DNA of 21,079 bases from Pseudomonadota bacterium (GCA_023433705.1 JAEYUC010000072.1:1-21079); one strand, 5' to 3'; positions 1 through 10,432 are shown, counted from the first letter of the stretch. Translations and numbers: made by a program. The notes: generated by a model from the sequence alone, not told the origin.

Positions 1-348
1 GCCGCCGTCATCGTGATGGACGAGACCACCTGCATGGTGAAGGTGCTCGAGCGCCTGTCGCGCTTCTACAAGAGCGAGTCCTGCGGCCAGTGCACGCCGT
101 GCCGTGAAGGCACCGGCTGGATGAACCGCGTGATCCGCCGGATCATGGCGGGGCAGGGCAACAAGGGCGATCTGCAATTGCTGGTCGACGTCGCGGGCCG
201 CATCGAAGGTCACACGATCTGCGCCCTCGGCGACGCGGCCGCGTGGCCCGTGCAGAGCTTCATCAAGCACTTCCGCCACGAGTTCGAATACATGATCGAC
301 AACGGTGGCCGCAGCATCGTCGACGATCCGGCGCGGAGGGCGGCATGA
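1..348 (+). CDS. nuoF: NADH-quinone oxidoreductase subunit F, C-terminal end (5' partial)
   Basis: The reading frame is open from base 1 and gives the last 115 residues of NuoF, the complex I subunit that oxidises NADH with FMN and passes electrons to the N3 [4Fe-4S] cluster. The N3 ligands are visible: the motif ESCGQCTPCREGT gives Cys28, Cys31 and Cys34 of the visible part, and the fourth Cys lies in HTICALGD at 74. The NADH/FMN-binding N-terminal portion lies upstream of the window. The TGA stop overlaps the nuoG ATG (ATGA), which implies translational coupling. The identity is firm from the cluster motif and from the nuoG-N genes that follow. The in-frame GTG at 13 is internal to the gene, not a start. 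Confidence 0.96.
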   Translation, partial: AAVIVMDETTCMVKVLERLSRFYKSESCGQCTPCREGTGWMNRVIRRIMAGQGNKGDLQLLVDVAGRIEGHTICALGDAAAWPVQSFIKHFRHEFEYMIDNGGRSIVDDPARRAA

Positions 349-2576
349 GCACGCCAGCCGACAAGGCCGCACCGCCGCCGCCCCCGGCCGCTCCGCCGTC
401 CGACGTCGTCAACGTCGAAGTCGACGGAAAGCCCGCCAAGGGCAAGAAAGGCCAGATGATCATCCACGTCACGGACGCCGAGAACGCGTACGTGCCGCGT
501 TTCTGCTACCACGACAAACTACCCATCGCGGCCAACTGCCGCATGTGCCTCGTGGAAGTGGAGAAGGCGCCGAAGCCGTTGCCGGCCTGCGCCACGCCCA
601 TTGCCGAGGGCATGAAGATCTTCACGAAGAGCCCGAAGGCCATCGGCGCGCAGAAGGCGACGATGGAGTTCCTGCTCATCAACCATCCGCTCGATTGCCC
701 GATCTGCGACCAGGGCGGCGAGTGCGAGCTGCAGGATCTCGCGATGGGCTTCGGCCGCGACATCTCGCGCTTCAACGAGCGCAAGCGCGTGGTGAAGGAC
801 AAGAACATCGGCCCGCTCGTGTCCACCGACATGACGCGTTGCATCCACTGCACGCGCTGCGTGCGTTTCGGCCAGGACGTCGCCGGCATCCAGGAGCTCG
901 GCACGACGGGCCGCGGCGAGCAGATGGAGATCGGCACGTACGTCGAACGCGCCGTCGACCACGAACTGTCGGGCAACATCATCGACCTGTGCCCGGTGGG
1001 CGCACTCAACTCGAAGCCGTTCCGTTATCGCGCGCGCTCCTGGGAAATGACCCAGCACCCGCTGATCTCGCCGCACGACGGCACGGGTACGAACCTGTTC
1101 GGCCACGTGCTGCGCGGCAGGCTCATGCGCGTCGTGCCACGGACCAACGAGGCGATCAACGAGACCTGGATCGCCGACCGCGACCGCTTCAGCTACGAAG
1201 GCCTGTACAGCGCCGACCGCCTCGACGCGCCGATGGTGCGCCAGGGAGAAGGCAATGGCGGCGAGTGGAAGAAGGTGACCTGGGAGGTCGCGCTCGAGAC
1301 GGCCGCGAAAGGGCTCAAGGCCGCCGGAGCCGATCTCGCGACGCTCGCGAGCAGCTCGTCGACGGTCGAGGAGCTCTATCTTCTGAGCAAGCTCACGCGC
1401 GCGCTCGGCTCGAACAATATCGATCATCGCCTGCGCCAGGCGGATTTCCGCGACCAGGCGGCCGATCCGGCGGCGCCGGGCCTCGGTGGTCTCGCCATCG
1501 CCGCCATCGATCAGCTCGACGCGCTGCTCGTCGTGGGCAGCAACCTGCGCCGCGAAGCGCCGGTGCTCGCGAACCGCGTTCGCAAGGCCGCGAAGCGCGG
1601 CGCGAAGATCGCGTTCGTCAATCCGGCGCGCTTCGAGTACCTGTTCCCGGTTGCCGGTTACCTCGAGTCCGCGCCTTCGAAGCAGGTCGCGGACCTGGCG
1701 GCTATCTACTCGGCCTGCCTGGACGGCGCGGCCGCGCCGGCGCATCTCGCGGGCCTGGTTGCCGGTGCGCAGCCGAACGTCGGCCATCGCTCGATCGCCG
1801 CCGCGCTCAAGGCCGGGCAGAACCGTGCGATCTGGCTGGGAGCCCTGGCGCTGCGCCATCCCGCGTATGCCGATCTGCGTGCCATCGCCGCCGGGATCGC
1901 CGCCGCCACCGGCGCGACGCTCGGCGTGCTCGCCGAAGGTGGCAATGCCGCGGGCGCGTATCTCGCAGGCGCCGTGCCGCATCGCGAGGCGGGCGGCAAG
2001 TCCGCCAACGTCGGCAAGAATGCGCGCGAGATGCTCACGCAGTCGCAGAAGGTCTACCTGTTGTTCGGCGGCACGGAGCCGTGGGCCGACGGACTCGGCG
2101 CCGACGCGCTCAAGGCGCTGGGCGGCGCGAGCTTCGTCGTCGCCGCCGCGCCGTACGCTGACGAGCAGTTGAAGTCGGTCGCGCACGTGTTGCTGCCGAC
2201 GTCGACGTTCGCGGAGTCCTCGGGCACGTACGTGAATTTCGAAGGCGTCTGGCAGAGCTTCGCGGGTGCGGCCCGGTCGCTGGGCGAATCGCGTCCCGGC
2301 TGGAAGGTGCTGCGCGTGCTCGGCAATCTCGCGGGCGTCGCGAACTTCGAATACCAGTCTTCGGAAGAGGTGCGCGAGGAACTGCGTGCGCGCTGCGGGG
2401 ATGTCGTCGCGAGCTCGTACCAGGGCACGCATGAAGTGAAGGCGGGCGCGTCCGACGGGCGCGTCGTCGATGTCCCGATGTACTCGATCGACGCGGTCCT
2501 GCGCCGCGCGCCGTCGCTGCAGCGGACGAAGGAAGGCAAGAAGGCCGCCGAAGTGTACGGAGGGGAGGGCGCGTGA
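345..2576 (+). CDS. nuoG: NADH-quinone oxidoreductase subunit G
   Basis: A 743-residue complex I subunit that carries Fe-S clusters in the peripheral arm. The ligands can be seen in order: [2Fe-2S] N1b at Cys54, Cys65, Cys68 and Cys82; N5 with the unusual His114 plus Cys118, Cys121 and Cys127; N4 at Cys166, Cys169, Cys172 and Cys216. A molybdopterin-oxidoreductase-like domain without catalytic function follows to the C-terminus. The four-Cys N7 motif that E. coli NuoG has at the start of that domain is absent here (residues about 225-260 hold no cysteine cluster). The ATG at 345 is chosen because GGAGGG at 335-340 is a strong ribosome-binding site and the start overlaps the nuoF stop; a longer in-frame extension exists but lies inside nuoF. 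The first 20 or so residues are a Pro/Ala-rich extension before the ferredoxin fold. Confidence 0.96.
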   Translation: MSTPADKAAPPPPPAAPPSDVVNVEVDGKPAKGKKGQMIIHVTDAENAYVPRFCYHDKLPIAANCRMCLVEVEKAPKPLPACATPIAEGMKIFTKSPKAIGAQKATMEFLLINHPLDCPICDQGGECELQDLAMGFGRDISRFNERKRVVKDKNIGPLVSTDMTRCIHCTRCVRFGQDVAGIQELGTTGRGEQMEIGTYVERAVDHELSGNIIDLCPVGALNSKPFRYRARSWEMTQHPLISPHDGTGTNLFGHVLRGRLMRVVPRTNEAINETWIADRDRFSYEGLYSADRLDAPMVRQGEGNGGEWKKVTWEVALETAAKGLKAAGADLATLASSSSTVEELYLLSKLTRALGSNNIDHRLRQADFRDQAADPAAPGLGGLAIAAIDQLDALLVVGSNLRREAPVLANRVRKAAKRGAKIAFVNPARFEYLFPVAGYLESAPSKQVADLAAIYSACLDGAAAPAHLAGLVAGAQPNVGHRSIAAALKAGQNRAIWLGALALRHPAYADLRAIAAGIAAATGATLGVLAEGGNAAGAYLAGAVPHREAGGKSANVGKNAREMLTQSQKVYLLFGGTEPWADGLGADALKALGGASFVVAAAPYADEQLKSVAHVLLPTSTFAESSGTYVNFEGVWQSFAGAARSLGESRPGWKVLRVLGNLAGVANFEYQSSEEVREELRARCGDVVASSYQGTHEVKAGASDGRVVDVPMYSIDAVLRRAPSLQRTKEGKKAAEVYGGEGA

Positions 2577-3679
2577 TTACCTGGATCGGCGAACTCATCC
2601 GCTACCCCTCGTGGCATCCCGCGCTGCAGTCGACGTTCTGGATCATCGGCGTGACCGTCGCGCTGATCCTGTCGGTGGCGTTCACCACGTTGTGGGAACG
2701 CAAGGTCATCGGCTGGATGCAGCTGCGCAAGGGTCCCAACCGCGTTGGCAGCATTTTCGGGCTCATTCCGGGCATCTTTCAGCCCTTCGCGGACGTCATC
2801 AAACTGCTGATCAAGGAAGTCGTCATTCCGTCGCAGTCCAACAAGGTGCTGTTCCGGATTGCGCCGATCATCACGCTGGTCCCCGCGTTCGCGATCTGGG
2901 CCGTGATCCCGCTCGACCCGAACCTCGTCATCGCCGACGTCAACGCCGGGTTGCTCTACGTGCTCGCGCTCACCTCGGTGGGTGTGTACGGCGTGATCCT
3001 CGCCGGCTGGGCGTCGAACTCGAAGTACGCGTTCCTCGGCGCGATGCGTTCGGCGGCGCAGATCGTCGCGTACGAGATCGCAATGGGCTTCGCGCTGGTC
3101 GGCGTGGTCATGGCCGCGGGTAGTTTGAGCCTCGGGGACATCATCGAGGGTCAGCGCGGCGGCTGGTTCACCTGGAACTGGACGTGGCTCTTTCCGTTGT
3201 TCGTCGTGTATTTCATCTCGGGCGTGGCGGAGACCAATCGCGCGCCGTTCGACGTGGCCGAAGGCGAGTCCGAAATCGTCGCCGGCTTCCACGTCGAGTA
3301 CTCGGGCATCGCGTTCGCGCTGTTCTTCCTCGCCGAATACGCGAACATGATCCTGATCTCGGCCCTGACGGCCGTGTTCTTCTTCGGTGGCTGGCTCAGC
3401 CCGTTCAGCGGTTTCGTCGACGTCGAGGCGGTGCGCGAGATCGCATACGTCGGCTGGTTCCTCGCGCTCATCGTGGGCGACGGCTTCCAGTGGCTGTTCC
3501 TCAAACTATTCATTTTCCTCTTCATGTTCCTCTGGTTCCGGGCCACGTTCCCGCGCTACCGGTACGACCAGATCATGCGTCTCGGCTGGAAGATCCTGAT
3601 TCCGGTGACCATCGTCTGGATCGCGGTTGAAGGCGTGATGGCGTATCTGAAGGTCGGACCCTGGAGGGTAGTGAGCTAA
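2573..3679 (+). CDS. nuoH: NADH-quinone oxidoreductase subunit H
   Basis: A 368-residue integral membrane subunit at the junction of the peripheral and membrane arms; it lines the quinone-access chamber of complex I. Seen: multiple hydrophobic helices (about eight), the conserved RKGPNRVG loop near residues 45-52, and the acidic loop around VAETNRAPFDVAEGESE that faces the quinone site. It starts with GTG overlapping the nuoG TGA (GTGA), preceded by AGGGGAGGG at 2561-2569, so the non-ATG start is well supported. The length is slightly above the usual 325-350 of the family. It sits in canonical order between nuoG and nuoI. Confidence 0.96.
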   Translation: MITWIGELIRYPSWHPALQSTFWIIGVTVALILSVAFTTLWERKVIGWMQLRKGPNRVGSIFGLIPGIFQPFADVIKLLIKEVVIPSQSNKVLFRIAPIITLVPAFAIWAVIPLDPNLVIADVNAGLLYVLALTSVGVYGVILAGWASNSKYAFLGAMRSAAQIVAYEIAMGFALVGVVMAAGSLSLGDIIEGQRGGWFTWNWTWLFPLFVVYFISGVAETNRAPFDVAEGESEIVAGFHVEYSGIAFALFFLAEYANMILISALTAVFFFGGWLSPFSGFVDVEAVREIAYVGWFLALIVGDGFQWLFLKLFIFLFMFLWFRATFPRYRYDQIMRLGWKILIPVTIVWIAVEGVMAYLKVGPWRVVS

Positions 3680-3681
3680 TC

Positions 3682-4161
3682 ATGCGCAGCATCATCAAGA
3701 CATTCGCCCTGTGGGAACTGCTCAAGGGCATGAGCGTGACGATCCGGAAGTTCTTCACGCCGAAGTTCACCGTGAACTACCCGGAAGAGAAGACGCCACA
3801 GTCGCCGCGTTTCCGCGGACTGCACGCGTTGCGCCGTTATCCGAACGGTGAAGAGCGCTGCATCGCGTGCAAGCTCTGCGAGGCGGTCTGCCCCGCGCTC
3901 GCGATCACGATCGAGTCGGACGTGGCCAACGACGGCACGCGCCGCACGACGCGATACGACATCGACCTTTTCAAGTGCATCTACTGCGGCTTCTGCGAAG
4001 AGGCGTGCCCGGTCGATGCCATCGTCGAGACGCGCATCCACGAGTACCACATGGAGCATCGCGGCGAGAACATCATGTCCAAGGACAAACTGCTCGCGGT
4101 GGGCGAGCGTTATGACGCCCTGATCAGCGCCGACAAGGCCGCTGACGCGTCGTACCGCTGA
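3682..4161 (+). CDS. nuoI: NADH-quinone oxidoreductase subunit I
   Basis: A 159-residue peripheral-arm subunit with two [4Fe-4S] clusters (N6a and N6b) that hand electrons to N2 near the quinone site. The two ferredoxin motifs are intact: Cys60, Cys63, Cys66 and Cys70 (CIACKLCEAVCP), then Cys99, Cys102, Cys105 and Cys109 (CIYCGFCEEACP). As in 2x[4Fe-4S] ferredoxins, the last Cys of each motif probably ligates the other cluster. The N-terminal amphipathic stretch (about residues 1-30) fits membrane-surface docking. The ATG lies 2 bases after the nuoH stop; GGAGGG at 3663-3668 is a somewhat distant ribosome-binding site. Confidence 0.96.
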   Translation: MRSIIKTFALWELLKGMSVTIRKFFTPKFTVNYPEEKTPQSPRFRGLHALRRYPNGEERCIACKLCEAVCPALAITIESDVANDGTRRTTRYDIDLFKCIYCGFCEEACPVDAIVETRIHEYHMEHRGENIMSKDKLLAVGERYDALISADKAADASYR

Positions 4162-4181
4162 GAGAAAGAGGGGAGCTGGGC

Positions 4182-4814
4182 TTGCTGGTAGAAATCCTCT
4201 TCTGGGTCTTCGCTGCGCTACTCGTGGCCGCGGCGCTCGCCATGATCATGGTGCGCAACCCCGTGCATTCGGCGTTGCTGCTGGTGTCGTGTTTCTTCAC
4301 GAGCGCGTCCATCTGGCTGCTCATCGAAGCCGAGTTCCTCGCCATCGTGCTGATACTCGTCTACGTCGGCGCGGTCATGGTCCTGTTCCTGTTCGTCGTC
4401 ATGATGCTCGACATCAACATCGAGGAAGTGCGCGCGCGCGTCACTCGTTACGCGCTGTTCGGCGGCATCGTGGCGGGCGTGGTCGTGTTCGAGATCGTGA
4501 GCGTCGTGTGGGCGAAGAGCCTGGGCGTCGAGTCGGGCGGTCCGGTGCCGGTTCCGGCCGACCACAGCAACACGGCCGAGCTCGGCAAGGTGCTCTACAC
4601 CGACTACGTGTACGCGTTCGAGCTCGCGGCCATGCTGCTGCTGCTCGCCATCGTCGCGGCGATTTCGCTGACGATGCGCAAGCGTCCCGGCCTCAAGCAG
4701 CAGGACATCGCCAGACAGGTCGCGGTGCGGCGCGAGGATCGCGTGCGCATCGTGTCGGTGCCCGCGGAGAAGCCGGCCGCGTCCGCGCCACCCGCCCCGG
4801 AGAAGGCGCCATGA
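4182..4814 (+). CDS. nuoJ: NADH-quinone oxidoreductase subunit J
   Basis: A 210-residue membrane subunit of complex I with five predicted helices. Its third-helix region, around VYVGAVMVLFLFVVMML, is the conserved signature that includes the pi-bulge helix thought to couple quinone chemistry to proton pumping. The start is TTG at 4182: GAGGGGAG at 4168-4175 is well spaced from it, and the first residues lead directly into helix 1 (LVEILFWVFAALLVAAALAM); no ATG gives a better family-like N-terminus. After the last helix (about residue 165) there is a hydrophilic, basic then Pro/Ala-rich tail of roughly 45 residues that is longer than in E. coli NuoJ. The stop overlaps the nuoK ATG (ATGA). Confidence 0.94.
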   Translation: MLVEILFWVFAALLVAAALAMIMVRNPVHSALLLVSCFFTSASIWLLIEAEFLAIVLILVYVGAVMVLFLFVVMMLDINIEEVRARVTRYALFGGIVAGVVVFEIVSVVWAKSLGVESGGPVPVPADHSNTAELGKVLYTDYVYAFELAAMLLLLAIVAAISLTMRKRPGLKQQDIARQVAVRREDRVRIVSVPAEKPAASAPPAPEKAP

Positions 4815-5116
4815 TCGAACTCAACTGGCTGCTGACTCTTTCCGGCGTGTTATTCGCGATCTCGGTCGCGGGCATGTTCATCAATCGCAAGAACCTGATC
4901 CTGCTGTTGATGTGCGTCGAGCTGCTGCTGCTCGCCGTGAACTTCAATTTCGTCGCGTTCTCGCGCTTCCTCGACGACATCAACGGACAGATCTTCGTGT
5001 TCTTCGTGCTGACCGTCGCGGCGGCCGAATCGGCGATCGGTCTCGCGATTCTCGTCGTGCTGTTCCGCGAGCGGCGCACCATCAACGTCGAAGACGTAAG
5101 CACATTGAAGGGTTGA
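4811..5116 (+). CDS. nuoK: NADH-quinone oxidoreductase subunit K
   Basis: A 101-residue, three-helix membrane subunit of the proton-pumping arm, homologous to MrpC. Seen: the helix-2 motif with a buried glutamate, LLLMCVELLLLAVNFNF (Glu at about residue 37), and the second buried glutamate in AAAESAIGLAI (about residue 73). Both glutamates are needed for proton transfer in characterised homologues. The ATG at 4811 overlaps the nuoJ stop; the length matches the family norm of about 100, so no upstream extension is needed although the frame is open further 5'. Confidence 0.96.
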   Translation: MIELNWLLTLSGVLFAISVAGMFINRKNLILLLMCVELLLLAVNFNFVAFSRFLDDINGQIFVFFVLTVAAAESAIGLAILVVLFRERRTINVEDVSTLKG

Positions 5117-5120
5117 GCGC

Positions 5121-7247
<2,127 letters not shown>

Positions 7248-7262
7248 CAAGAACGAGAACAC

Positions 7263-8780
7263 ATGAAGGGTTTTGGACTGTTATCGCTGCTGACCTGGCT
7301 GCCCATCGTGGGCGGACTGGTCGTGCTGTTCCTCGGTGACCGGGGCATAAAGGCCGGACGCTGGGTGGCGCTCGTCACGGCGCTCGTCGTGTTCGGACTC
7401 TCGATCCCGTTGTGGACGGGCTTCGACACCGGCACCGCGGCGCTCCAGTTCGTCGAGCAACTGCCGTGGATCCCGGCGTTCCACTCGACTTACTACCTGG
7501 GCGTCGACGGCATCTCGATGCCGCTGATCCTGCTGACCACGTTCATCACGATTCCGGTCGTGGTTGCCGCGTGGACGGTGATCGAGACGCGTCCCGCGCA
7601 GTACTACGCCGCGTTCCTGATCATGGAAGGCCTCATGATCGGCGTGTTCGCCGCGGCCGACGCGCTGCTGTTCTACTTCTTCTGGGAAGCGATGCTCATC
7701 CCGATGTTCCTGATCATCGGCGTGTGGGGCGGTCCGCGGCGCGTGTACGCGACCATCAAGTTCTTCCTGTACACGTTCCTCGGCAGCGTGTTCATGCTGG
7801 TCGCGCTGATCTACATGTATCTCAAGTCGGGCGACTACAGCATCGCGGCGTTCCACAACCTGCCGCTGACGATGGTGGAGCAGCACTGGATCTTCCTCGC
7901 GTTCTTCGCCGCGTTCGCGGTCAAGATCCCGATGGTCCCGGTGCACACCTGGTTGCCGGACGCGCACGTCGAGGCGCCGACCGGCGGCTCGGTGGTGCTG
8001 GCCGCGATCATGTTGAAGATGGGCGGCTACGGGTTCCTGCGCTTCAGCCTGCCGATCACGCCGGACGCGTCGCGCGAGCTCGACGTGCTGCTGATCACGC
8101 TGTCGCTGATCGCCGTGGTCTACATCGGCTTCGTCGCGCTCGTGCAGACGGACATGAAGAAGCTCATCGCGTATTCGTCCATCGCGCACATGGGCTTCGT
8201 GACGCTGGGCTCGTTCCTCGTGTACGACATCGTCGCGAACACCGGCAACGTGCAGGGCGCCGGCATGGGCATCGACGGCGCGATGGTGCAGATGATCTCG
8301 CACGGCCTCATCTCGGGCGCGTTGTTCCTGTGCGTGGGCGTCATGTACGACCGCGTGCATTCGCGCGAGATCAGCGCCTACGGCGGCGTGATCAACACGA
8401 TGCCGAAGTTCGCCGCGTTCATGGTGCTGTTCGCGCTGGCCAACTCCGGCCTGCCCGGCACGTCGGGTTTCGTCGGCGAGTTCCTCGTGATCATCGCCGC
8501 GTTCAAGGCCAACTTCTGGTACGCGTTCCTCGCCGGTCTCACGCTGATCCTCGGCGCCGCGTACACGTTGTGGCTGGTGAAGCGAGTGATCTTCGGCGAG
8601 GTCGCCAACAAGCACGTCGCGGAGCTCCAGGACCTCAACGCGCGTGAATTCATCGTTCTCGGGGCGCTTGCCGTCGGCGTGTTGCTCCTCGGCGTGTGGC
8701 CCGCGCCGCTGCTCGAAGTCCTGCAGGCCACCGTCCAGAACCTCGTCCAGCAGATCTCCGCCAGCAAGTTGCCGTTATGA
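7263..8780 (+). CDS. nuoM: NADH-quinone oxidoreductase subunit M
   Basis: A 505-residue antiporter-like membrane subunit with about 14 helices and one proton channel. Key residues are seen: Glu142 in FFWEAMLIPMFLIIGVWGG, Lys221 in AVKIPMVPVHTWLPDAHVE, and the DMKKLIAYSSIAHMGF signature of the second half-channel. The ATG is 15 bases after the nuoL stop; the spacer (acaagaacgagaacac) has only a weak ribosome-binding site, so coupling to nuoL translation is likely. The length fits E. coli NuoM (509). The stop overlaps the nuoN ATG. Confidence 0.96.
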   Translation: MKGFGLLSLLTWLPIVGGLVVLFLGDRGIKAGRWVALVTALVVFGLSIPLWTGFDTGTAALQFVEQLPWIPAFHSTYYLGVDGISMPLILLTTFITIPVVVAAWTVIETRPAQYYAAFLIMEGLMIGVFAAADALLFYFFWEAMLIPMFLIIGVWGGPRRVYATIKFFLYTFLGSVFMLVALIYMYLKSGDYSIAAFHNLPLTMVEQHWIFLAFFAAFAVKIPMVPVHTWLPDAHVEAPTGGSVVLAAIMLKMGGYGFLRFSLPITPDASRELDVLLITLSLIAVVYIGFVALVQTDMKKLIAYSSIAHMGFVTLGSFLVYDIVANTGNVQGAGMGIDGAMVQMISHGLISGALFLCVGVMYDRVHSREISAYGGVINTMPKFAAFMVLFALANSGLPGTSGFVGEFLVIIAAFKANFWYAFLAGLTLILGAAYTLWLVKRVIFGEVANKHVAELQDLNAREFIVLGALAVGVLLLGVWPAPLLEVLQATVQNLVQQISASKLPL

Positions 8781-10231
8781 CCCCAGATTCATCAGCACCA
8801 TTCACCTGGGCGAGCCTGCAACCGGCGCTGCCGGAGATCTACCTCGTCGGTGCGATCTGCGTGTTGCTGCTCGCGGACGTCTTCTTCGGCGACAAGCGCC
8901 GCGGTCTCGCGCCCACGCTCACGCTGGTGATCCTCGTGATCGGCGCGTTCCTGACCGCGAAGTACGCGAACGTGACCGAGCGCCTGACGCTGTTCAGCGA
9001 GAGCTACGTCGCCGATCCGCTCGCGGTGCTGCTCAAGCTGTTCGGCTTCATGAGCATGGCCGTCGCGCTGCTGTATTCGCGCGAATACCTCGAGCGCCGC
9101 GGCATGATGCGCGGTGAGTATTACGTGCTCGCGCTGACCGCGCTGCTCGGCGTGTTCGTCATGGTGTCGGCGAACAGCCTGCTCACGGTGTACATCGGTG
9201 TCGAACTGATGTCGCTCTCGCTGTACGCCATGGTCGCGTTCGACCGCACGTCCGGCATCGCGGCCGAGTCGGCCATGAAGTACTTCGTGCTCGGCGCGAT
9301 CGCGTCGGGCATGTTGCTGTACGGCATGTCGCTGATCTACGGCCTCACCGGCACGCTGTTGCTCGACGATCTCGCCGCGATTGCGGCGGGCGAACCCAGC
9401 ATCGGCGTGGTCTTCGGACTCGTGTTCATCGTGGTGGCCGTCGCGTTCAAGTTCGGCGCCGTGCCGTTCCACATGTGGCTGCCCGACGTGTATCACGGCT
9501 CGCCGACCGCGGTGACGCTGTTCGTGTCGACGGTGCCGAAGATCGCCTCGTTCGCCTTCGCGTTCCGCCTGCTCGCTCACGGCCTGGGCGGCGTCGGCGC
9601 GACGTGGCAGGACATGCTCGCGCCGCTCGCGGTGTTGTCGATGGTGTTCGGCAACGTCATCGCGATCGCGCAGACCAACTTGAAGCGACTGCTCGCGTAC
9701 TCCGCGATCGGCAACGTCGGCTTCATCCTGCTCGGCTTCGTGGCCGGCACCGCGATGGGTTACGAAGCGGCGCTGTATTACACGATCGCCTACGTGATCA
9801 TGACGCTCGGTTCGTTCGGCGTGCTGGTGCTCGCCAGCCGCGCCGGGTTCGAGGCCGAGGAGCTGGATCACTTCAAGGGGCTTTCGAAGCGCGACCCGTT
9901 GCTCGCGTACACGATGATGGCGCTGATGTTCTCGACCGCCGGCGTCCCGCCGTTCATCGGGTTCTGGGCCAAGTTCAACATCCTGCAGGCGCTGTGGCTC
10001 ACGGATCACGTGTGGCTGATCCTGATCGCCGTGGTCGTGTCCGTGATCGGCGCGTTCTATTACCTGCGCGTCGTCAAGATCATGTTCTTCGACCCGCCGG
10101 GCGAGCTGCCGGTGGGCCGGTCGAGTGGGGTGGCCGTCCGCGGGGTGCTCGCGCTGAACGGGCTGGCCGTGCTCGCGCTCGGAATCCTGCCGGACGTGCT
10201 TATCCAGCTCTGCGCCAAGGTCATCGGCTGA
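8777..10231 (+). CDS. nuoN: NADH-quinone oxidoreductase subunit N
   Basis: A 484-residue antiporter-like membrane subunit, the last gene of the operon. Seen: helix-7 Lys225 in AFKFGAVPFHMWLPDVYHG and the TNLKRLLAYSAIGNVGF signature of the second half-channel. The start is the ATG at 8777 that overlaps the nuoM TGA; the frame is open further upstream inside nuoM, but the resulting residues would not belong to the family, and 484 matches E. coli NuoN (485). No strong intrinsic terminator follows directly; transcripts may read into the initiator tRNA region. Confidence 0.96.
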   Translation: MTPDSSAPFTWASLQPALPEIYLVGAICVLLLADVFFGDKRRGLAPTLTLVILVIGAFLTAKYANVTERLTLFSESYVADPLAVLLKLFGFMSMAVALLYSREYLERRGMMRGEYYVLALTALLGVFVMVSANSLLTVYIGVELMSLSLYAMVAFDRTSGIAAESAMKYFVLGAIASGMLLYGMSLIYGLTGTLLLDDLAAIAAGEPSIGVVFGLVFIVVAVAFKFGAVPFHMWLPDVYHGSPTAVTLFVSTVPKIASFAFAFRLLAHGLGGVGATWQDMLAPLAVLSMVFGNVIAIAQTNLKRLLAYSAIGNVGFILLGFVAGTAMGYEAALYYTIAYVIMTLGSFGVLVLASRAGFEAEELDHFKGLSKRDPLLAYTMMALMFSTAGVPPFIGFWAKFNILQALWLTDHVWLILIAVVVSVIGAFYYLRVVKIMFFDPPGELPVGRSSGVAVRGVLALNGLAVLALGILPDVLIQLCAKVIG

Positions 10232-10267
10232 CGGGTAGTCGGTCAAAGAGCGGCCCGCAGAAGGGGT

Positions 10268-10296
10268 TTGCAAAGCGCGCGCGCTTCGACCAGAAT
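10268..10296 (+). promoter_or_regulatory. candidate sigma70 promoter for the initiator tRNA
   Basis: TTGCAA (10268-10273) and CAGAAT (10291-10296) are separated by 17 bases. The -10 is followed by a G+C-only stretch (gcgcgcccc), the kind of discriminator seen in growth-rate-controlled stable RNA promoters. Transcription would start near 10303, about 20 bases before the mature tRNA 5' end. The match is moderate; the placement makes it credible. Confidence 0.45.
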
Positions 10297-10301
10297 GCGC
10301 G

Positions 10302-10317
10302 CCCCTCGATCGAGGGG
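10302..10317. repeat. perfect 16-bp palindrome in the tRNA 5' leader
   Basis: CCCCTCGATCGAGGGG reads the same on both strands. It ends 6 bases before the mature tRNA. As RNA it can form a 6-bp stem with a GAUC loop directly 5' of the RNase P cleavage site; as DNA it could be a protein site near the presumed start of transcription. Confidence 0.6.
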
Positions 10318-10323
10318 ATCGGT

Positions 10324-10400
10324 TGCGGGGTGGAGCAGTCTGGCAGCTCGTCGGGCTCATAACCCGAAGGTCGCAGGTTCAAATCCTGCCCCCGCTACCA
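10324..10400 (+). tRNA. initiator tRNA-Met (CAU), fMet
   Basis: A 77-base gene with encoded CCA (10398-10400). The anticodon CAT is at 10358-10360. Initiator hallmarks are present: three consecutive G-C pairs next to the anticodon loop (10353-10355 with 10363-10365), the A11-U24 pair in the D stem, and no Watson-Crick pair at 1-72. Positions 1 and 72 are both T (10324 and 10396), giving U1-U72 instead of the usual C1-A72. The T arm (GCAGG / CCTGC) is fully paired. In E. coli an initiator gene (metY) heads the rimP-nusA-infB operon; here it lies after nuoN and 6.4 kb before rimP. Confidence 0.96.
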
Positions 10401-10432
10401 ACTTGATCCTACCGCCTGCTCCAACGCCGATC

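Noticed and set aside
519..2432. Long antisense open frame opposite nuoG (637 codons)
   Set aside because: A G+C-rich codon-position effect; the predicted protein is Arg/Ala/His-rich without domains and lies fully opposite a well-supported gene. The same applies to the long antisense frames opposite nuoL, nuoM, nuoN and infB (for example 8792-10360 and 18455-20578).
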